Positions 5,339 to 9,614 of a stretch of 9,614 nt of DNA are shown here, piece by piece (position 1 is the stretch's first letter; the number at the start of each line of letters is the position of its first letter). This DNA comes from Propionibacteriaceae bacterium (GTDB taxonomy: Bacteria; Actinomycetota; Actinomycetes; Propionibacteriales; Propionibacteriaceae): positions 1 through 9,614 of the forward strand of contig JAIRKB010000039.1 of NCBI GenBank assembly GCA_031260385.1, given 5' to 3'. The notes beneath the pieces are model-generated. The model was not told where the DNA came from and did not search any database. It worked only from the letters and a program-made list of their open reading frames with translations. The translations under genes were made by a program, and so were the position numbers.

Positions 5339-7498
5339 GATGATGACAAGCTCATCCCTGGCTCTGGTCATGGCGACGTATATCAAGGAACGTTCGCGTA
5401 AGTCGGCTTCCTCCCGCAGACTGGTGTCCCAGTCTTTGATCAAGCCTTTGAAGTAACCAGGCCAGGCTCCATGTGCGGCGATGATCACCTTGGAGAATTC
5501 CAGACCTTTGGCACGGTGCATGGTCATGACTAGAACCTTGCCAGGTAGAGGCCGCTCTCGGTCAATACTACGGGCAGCAATCCCGTGGCTCGCAAGATCA
5601 TCAACCATGCGATCACGACTGCGCTGATCGTGCACCAGCACGGCAATAGTGTCTGGTGCAATATCTGGGTCAGCGTCAAACCAAGCTTGGATATACCTGG
5701 CCGTGTCAGCGGCTTCCTGATCGCGGTTGCTAACCGGAATGCGGATGGGGTCGGGCCCAGTTCGAGCCGACCGGTACCCAGCAAGATCAACTGGCTGACT
5801 CTCGTCTTCGATATCGCGGTAGTCCGCACCAATGAGAGTGTCCAGGGCCGCCCTTAGATTCTGCGCGGTCGTACGGTAGTTGAGGGTCAGTCTCCGAGAC
5901 CGACCAACTGTGCGAATCCCGTAGCGCCCAATGGCTATCCGATGCCCGTAGATGCGTTGGTGGACATCCTCGGCGATGAACAGATCATCAGAACCTTCGG
6001 GAACGAGCGCGCGCAGGAACTGCCACTGCGGCGGAGACAAGTCCTGGCCCTCGTCGACGAGCACGTGATCAGCGAACGGCCTAGCATCGGCTGGCCTGGC
6101 TTCGAGCCAAGCGGTGGCGATAGCCGCGGCCTCGGCGAAATCAACGGTTTCTAAAGCACGAGTTTCAGAGCGGTACGCGGCGATGATATCCCAAACAGCA
6201 TTGCGTTTCTCCCGATTCAACGCGATACCACGTCCTTGTCGGCGCACCCTCAGGTACTCCTCACGCGTCGCTATGCGGTTTGGCAGGACGACGGTAGAGT
6301 ACTCGGCTTCGAAGAATGCATTATTGGCGATCTGGGGAGGCAGGGTGGCGACGCCAATATCGATCACATCACTCCAGGTTCGCGCTGGGGTACGCCGTTG
6401 GACCTCGGCACGTGGGTGCCCGAGTACAAGACCGACTGCATCGGAAATGCCGGTTCCGGCATGCTTTAGAACGGCATACACAAGTGCGTCCACCCCAAAA
6501 ACGGCAACCCCTGGCTGATCGAACTGCACCAAGGGTATGGTGTTGTCGAGTTCGGCAAGTGACTCCCTCAATGCCTCTGAGAGGTTTCTTGTGTAGGTTG
6601 TCAGAACAATCCGGGACTTGGGAGCGCGGGCAGCGAGCGTCTTAGCGCGATGGACGAGGATAACGGTCTTGCCGGTTCCAGCAGCTCCGGTCAGTCGGAA
6701 AGCCCCGCTATAGGCTGCCGTGGCATAGCGACGTTGCTCGGGATGTAGGAAGACGCGCCACTGCCCGAAGTTGCCCCCCTCAATGACGCGCCTCAACTCT
6801 TCTTGTTCATCGATAAAGGCGAACTGCGCTTTGGCGGCGGGAGTTTGTAGTGCTCGAAGGAGGGCCTCATCACTAGGTTCTGACGCGCTATCCAGCTCGT
6901 TGAGGTCGAGTTTCCCGATGATCACACTCAGTGAGGTTTCTGCGGCCAAGTCGAGCAGAACGTCAGCGATCCAGCCTTCTTCCTGCTGAGCCAGCGTCAT
7001 CAGTGCGTCGTCGCTGGTAACAGCCATCGCCCGAGCGGCGACATCTTGGGGCAGTCCGAGTTGCTTAACTAGTCCATCAGTAAAATATCCCCTCTGCTCA
7101 AGCCAAGCCGGCCCTGCTGGAGGGACGGGAAGAGACGTCATCGTGGCGACTGCTCGGGCAGGGTTCGACTCAGCGGCTTGCCGGATCATCGCCTGTCCGT
7201 TGATTGGGTTGACGCTGAGCGTCAGGGTCATAGCTTTGGCAATGGCTTCATCATGAGGCCAAACACCGTGAAACAGGTAGTGTGAATCCTGGTCACCAGC
7301 GAGTTTGAACAGCACTGCCCGCAAACCCTGGTTGACCCGTCCGGTACGCACACGCGGATCAATGGCTTTTACGATGGGTTCGATATGGAGTCCAGGTAGC
7401 GTGTCGTCTTCGGAGAGTTTCTCTAGGAAGCCCATGACAGCGGCCTTGATCGTCCCGTCGAGTTTGGTGGCAAGTTTGTCGAAAATGATTGTCGGCAT
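5330..7498 (-). CDS. Superfamily 1 UvrD/Rep-type DNA helicase with N-terminal RelE/ParE-like domain
   Basis: This 722-residue protein should be an ATP-driven DNA translocase or helicase. The helicase motifs are intact and in order: motif I GAAGTGKT (271-278), Ia LTTYTRNL (299-306), II VDEGQD (481-486), III FIAEDVHQRIYG (507-518), IV near LTLNYRTT (537-544), V VMTMHRAKGLEF (657-668) and VI YVAMTRARDE (707-716). No C-terminal nuclease domain follows motif VI. Residues 1-90 read like a RelE/ParE toxin fold: a first helix with FLEKL, PGLHIEPI, then RVRTGRVNQGLRAVLFKL and YLFHGVWPHDEA. Residues 90-240 are a linker region I cannot assign. The ATG has AAGGA six bases upstream and lies 24 bases behind the stop of the DUF1998 gene, so the two are one operon. 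The RelE-like part may be a docking or nucleic-acid contact module rather than an active toxin. Confidence 0.93.
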   Translation of the reverse strand: MPTIIFDKLATKLDGTIKAAVMGFLEKLSEDDTLPGLHIEPIVKAIDPRVRTGRVNQGLRAVLFKLAGDQDSHYLFHGVWPHDEAIAKAMTLTLSVNPINGQAMIRQAAESNPARAVATMTSLPVPPAGPAWLEQRGYFTDGLVKQLGLPQDVAARAMAVTSDDALMTLAQQEEGWIADVLLDLAAETSLSVIIGKLDLNELDSASEPSDEALLRALQTPAAKAQFAFIDEQEELRRVIEGGNFGQWRVFLHPEQRRYATAAYSGAFRLTGAAGTGKTVILVHRAKTLAARAPKSRIVLTTYTRNLSEALRESLAELDNTIPLVQFDQPGVAVFGVDALVYAVLKHAGTGISDAVGLVLGHPRAEVQRRTPARTWSDVIDIGVATLPPQIANNAFFEAEYSTVVLPNRIATREEYLRVRRQGRGIALNREKRNAVWDIIAAYRSETRALETVDFAEAAAIATAWLEARPADARPFADHVLVDEGQDLSPPQWQFLRALVPEGSDDLFIAEDVHQRIYGHRIAIGRYGIRTVGRSRRLTLNYRTTAQNLRAALDTLIGADYRDIEDESQPVDLAGYRSARTGPDPIRIPVSNRDQEAADTARYIQAWFDADPDIAPDTIAVLVHDQRSRDRMVDDLASHGIAARSIDRERPLPGKVLVMTMHRAKGLEFSKVIIAAHGAWPGYFKGLIKDWDTSLREEADLRERSLIYVAMTRARDELVIITR

Positions 7499-7522
7499 TA
7501 GTTGTCCTTCCCGTCTCCTATA

Positions 7523-9614
7523 TCAGTTAACTCCGGCTCTCGCTAGGTCTGCGATGAGGGTTTCAGAGTCGGCATCCAGCACCAACCAACCATCCTGCAC
7601 TAGATCATTCCGATCGTCCTGGGGTAGTTCATCGACACAAACCGCCACTTTTGCTGTCGACCAGGACAGATCAAGGGGAATCCCTTGCGGGCCTTCCTCG
7701 CCGAGGACCGGTTGCATCTTGACGCCTGCCTTGTCGAGCCGTCTGAGCAAGGCCAGCTCTTGTTCGCTGGCTGAGCTTGATTCGAGGCCAGCCCATTCTG
7801 GTGATAGCCCGATGGCCGGCGAGGCTGGAGCAGCTTTCACAAACATTTCTTGTATGGCACCAGATTCAACCAAAGAGCAGGTCGTTACCGCCGTTGGCCA
7901 GTCACGTAACGCCATCGCGTTTGACAGCTTCAACCACTCCCGCCACGCGTCCGCGTTGACGGCACCCAGTGAGTCGGGAGCATCGTCAAGGACTAGACCA
8001 ATTGCGATCCGATCGCCGAGGAACTCGATTGATGCGGCCAGACGACCTTGCTGCCAGACAATGACTTGCCGATTGGAATCGACTATGGTCGGACCGGTGG
8101 CTCCTCGCAGCACTCTGGCCGCAGCCAACTCCCGTGGCTCGTTTGGACCAATGGGCACAGGCGGCGATCCGGCGACAAAAGCAAGCGGTACGGCGCGTGC
8201 TGCCTTTTGTAGGTTTTCCCGATCCGGGGTGGTTATCCATTCGGCAAGCCAGTCAATGGGATTCAACCCTAAAAGCCGGTATGCCTTTGGAGAGGCTTGT
8301 AGGAGGGGCTGCTGCATGGCTTGTCCAACAAGGTCAGCGTTAAGTATCGGCTGGATAGGGTGAGCAGCCTCGGCTTGATCGACGTCAGCAGATGTCACAG
8401 ACAACACGACGTATCCCTGGTCACGAAGCCCTGCGCGTTTGGTCGCATCGTCTGCTAGGCGGTTGTGAGCAGGACTAGCGTGATATAGCCAACCATCGGT
8501 GTAGATCAGCACCCAGGGCACGTTGGTGTCCGACGACTCGAGAACAAAATCAGGGCGAGTACGGTCGATATACACCTGTGGGCGTAAGGTCCACCTCCTT
8601 GATGAACCAGGCAAGGTAATAGAAGCCGTGTTCCCAAAGGTCCCTGGTGTCTCCTGGATCGCCGCCCCCATCGTCCTAAGACGGGCTAGTAGTGTATGGC
8701 GGAAGTGGTGTTCCAAAACCGACTCGGTGTTACCAACAGAATCGACGTTCATGTCGTCCGTTAGCGCCCATCGCGTAATGTCAGGGGTCGGGTGATCTGG
8801 ATCGACACGGAGCATGGCAGCAAGATGACGCTCAGCAGTTGCCCGTGATACGAAACTCACTTGGCTAGGAGCGGCAAACGGTAGTAGACACCTGTGGCAG
8901 GCCAGCCGTCCCTCCAGTTGACAGCTGCAATCGTGGACGATGCGCCAGGCTGATTCGAGCAGGGAATGCAATCGCTCTGGGATTACCCAATCGGTGAGAT
9001 AACCAGTGCCGCCGGGCACAAGATCATGGAGTAGAAGGGCATCGGACGTTCCGTCGCCATCTGGTGCGGGGGCTTTGACCGAGACGATCGCCAGGTGGTC
9101 GGGTGCCCCACCAATTAGTTCCCTCAGCCCAAGCTGGATGGCAGCGGAAAGGCTTGGCATGGAGAAGTCATCGGCAAAGGTAATACTCTGTGGCAGACGC
9201 AACACCAACCCTTGGGTGCGCAGTGTGTGCGTTAGGGCAATTGGGCGGGCATGCTCCTCATACTGGTTTCGGTAGGCGCACCAAGCCCGGTGCTCTTGAG
9301 GGTTATTGACCCCAATGTCTTTGTCGAGTTTCCCGCAACCCTCGCACACCCGAAATAGCTTAGCGGGCCTAGTGCGGCCACCGGCAGTAAAGGAAACCCC
9401 GTGGGGTGGTCTGCCAACGTTGATCCAGCGAAGCGTCAACCACTGGTAGTACGAACAGCTAAACCCACAGCTCGCTTCCGCCCAACCTCGAGTCAAGTTC
9501 ATCGGGTCTAGATCGGCAATGGTGAACAGCTCGAAATGCGACCGTTCCCGTTCATCGTCGCGGTCAGAGATCGCCGCTTCATCTTGACGGACCTCAGCAG
9601 TCGAATGGGTCAAC
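7523..9614 (-). CDS. DUF1998/MrfA-type helicase-associated protein with Vsr-like nuclease domain (5' end outside window)
   Basis: The frame is open at base 9614, so about 697 C-terminal residues are visible; numbering here starts at the codon at 9613. Residues 60-245 are a DUF1998 zinc domain: LRWINVGRPPHG, cysteine/histidine sets C90-C93-H108-C112 and C229-C231-C239-C242, and the hallmark LLLHDLVPGGTGYL (193-206). In known families this domain ends SF2 DEAD/DEAH helicases such as MrfA and DruE, or forms DrmB. The missing N-terminus therefore probably holds the helicase core. Residues about 295-415 resemble Vsr/DUF559 nucleases: ESVLEHHF, RPDFVL (D355), YTDGWLYH (D373, H378), then DDATKR and a strand GYVVLSV. 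Residues 420-696 are unassigned, but 645-685 looks like a degenerate second nuclease core. The SF1 helicase gene follows 24 bases downstream. A role in cutting or remodelling foreign or damaged DNA is inferred. Confidence 0.85.
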   Translation of the reverse strand, partial: LTHSTAEVRQDEAAISDRDDERERSHFELFTIADLDPMNLTRGWAEASCGFSCSYYQWLTLRWINVGRPPHGVSFTAGGRTRPAKLFRVCEGCGKLDKDIGVNNPQEHRAWCAYRNQYEEHARPIALTHTLRTQGLVLRLPQSITFADDFSMPSLSAAIQLGLRELIGGAPDHLAIVSVKAPAPDGDGTSDALLLHDLVPGGTGYLTDWVIPERLHSLLESAWRIVHDCSCQLEGRLACHRCLLPFAAPSQVSFVSRATAERHLAAMLRVDPDHPTPDITRWALTDDMNVDSVGNTESVLEHHFRHTLLARLRTMGAAIQETPGTFGNTASITLPGSSRRWTLRPQVYIDRTRPDFVLESSDTNVPWVLIYTDGWLYHASPAHNRLADDATKRAGLRDQGYVVLSVTSADVDQAEAAHPIQPILNADLVGQAMQQPLLQASPKAYRLLGLNPIDWLAEWITTPDRENLQKAARAVPLAFVAGSPPVPIGPNEPRELAAARVLRGATGPTIVDSNRQVIVWQQGRLAASIEFLGDRIAIGLVLDDAPDSLGAVNADAWREWLKLSNAMALRDWPTAVTTCSLVESGAIQEMFVKAAPASPAIGLSPEWAGLESSSASEQELALLRRLDKAGVKMQPVLGEEGPQGIPLDLSWSTAKVAVCVDELPQDDRNDLVQDGWLVLDADSETLIADLARAGVN

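Noticed and set aside
7305..8363. Long plus-strand open frame of 352 codons
   Set aside because: It runs antisense across the end of the DUF1998 gene and the start of the SF1 helicase gene, both of which have clear family motifs. Its translation is serine/arginine-rich with no recognisable domain.
1..9614. CRISPR array, insertion sequence or transposase
   Set aside because: No regularly spaced direct repeats and no transposase-like or integrase-like reading frame were seen on either strand.

Overview
The window looks like a chromosomal segment of a high-GC Gram-positive bacterium, probably an actinomycete. The reasons are the GC-rich coding sequence, frequent GTG/ATG starts behind GGAGG-type Shine-Dalgarno sites, and an initiator tRNA with the C1/U72 mismatch and no encoded CCA, which I recall as typical of Actinomycetota. 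The genus cannot be told. A DUF2148 protein (a family commonest in anaerobes) hints at an anaerobic or facultative lifestyle. This is inference.

Left part (1-3829, all minus strand): one peptide/nickel-type ABC importer operon, read right to left. It runs from a family-5 solute-binding lipoprotein (2330-3829) through a DppB-type permease (1367-2320) and a DppC-type permease (567-1370) to a DppD-type ATPase (1-570, cut by the window edge). Two of the junctions are ATGA overlaps and the third is a 9-bp gap, so the four are surely co-transcribed and translationally coupled.

Centre (3830-4741): a divergent intergenic region leads to an initiator tRNA-fMet gene with a good promoter, TTGAAC-17-TACACT. 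Two consecutive hairpins follow. The second overlaps a possible promoter for the next plus-strand gene, which encodes a DUF2148 five-cysteine (ferredoxin-like) protein.

Right part (4742-9614): this resembles an accessory cassette. It starts with an AT-richer spacer and a small plus-strand gene of unknown function (4850-5326). Converging on it from the right are two minus-strand genes in one operon. The first, cut by the window edge, is a large protein with a DUF1998/MrfA-type zinc domain, a Vsr/DUF559-like nuclease domain and an unknown C-terminal region; its helicase core presumably lies outside. The second is a complete superfamily 1 (UvrD/Rep-type) helicase with a RelE/ParE-like N-terminal domain. 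A DUF1998 helicase with a nuclease domain, paired with an SF1 helicase, recalls DISARM and Druantia-type antiphage systems or a two-helicase DNA-repair system. It lacks the hallmark partner genes of those systems within this window and is the best candidate here for something undescribed.
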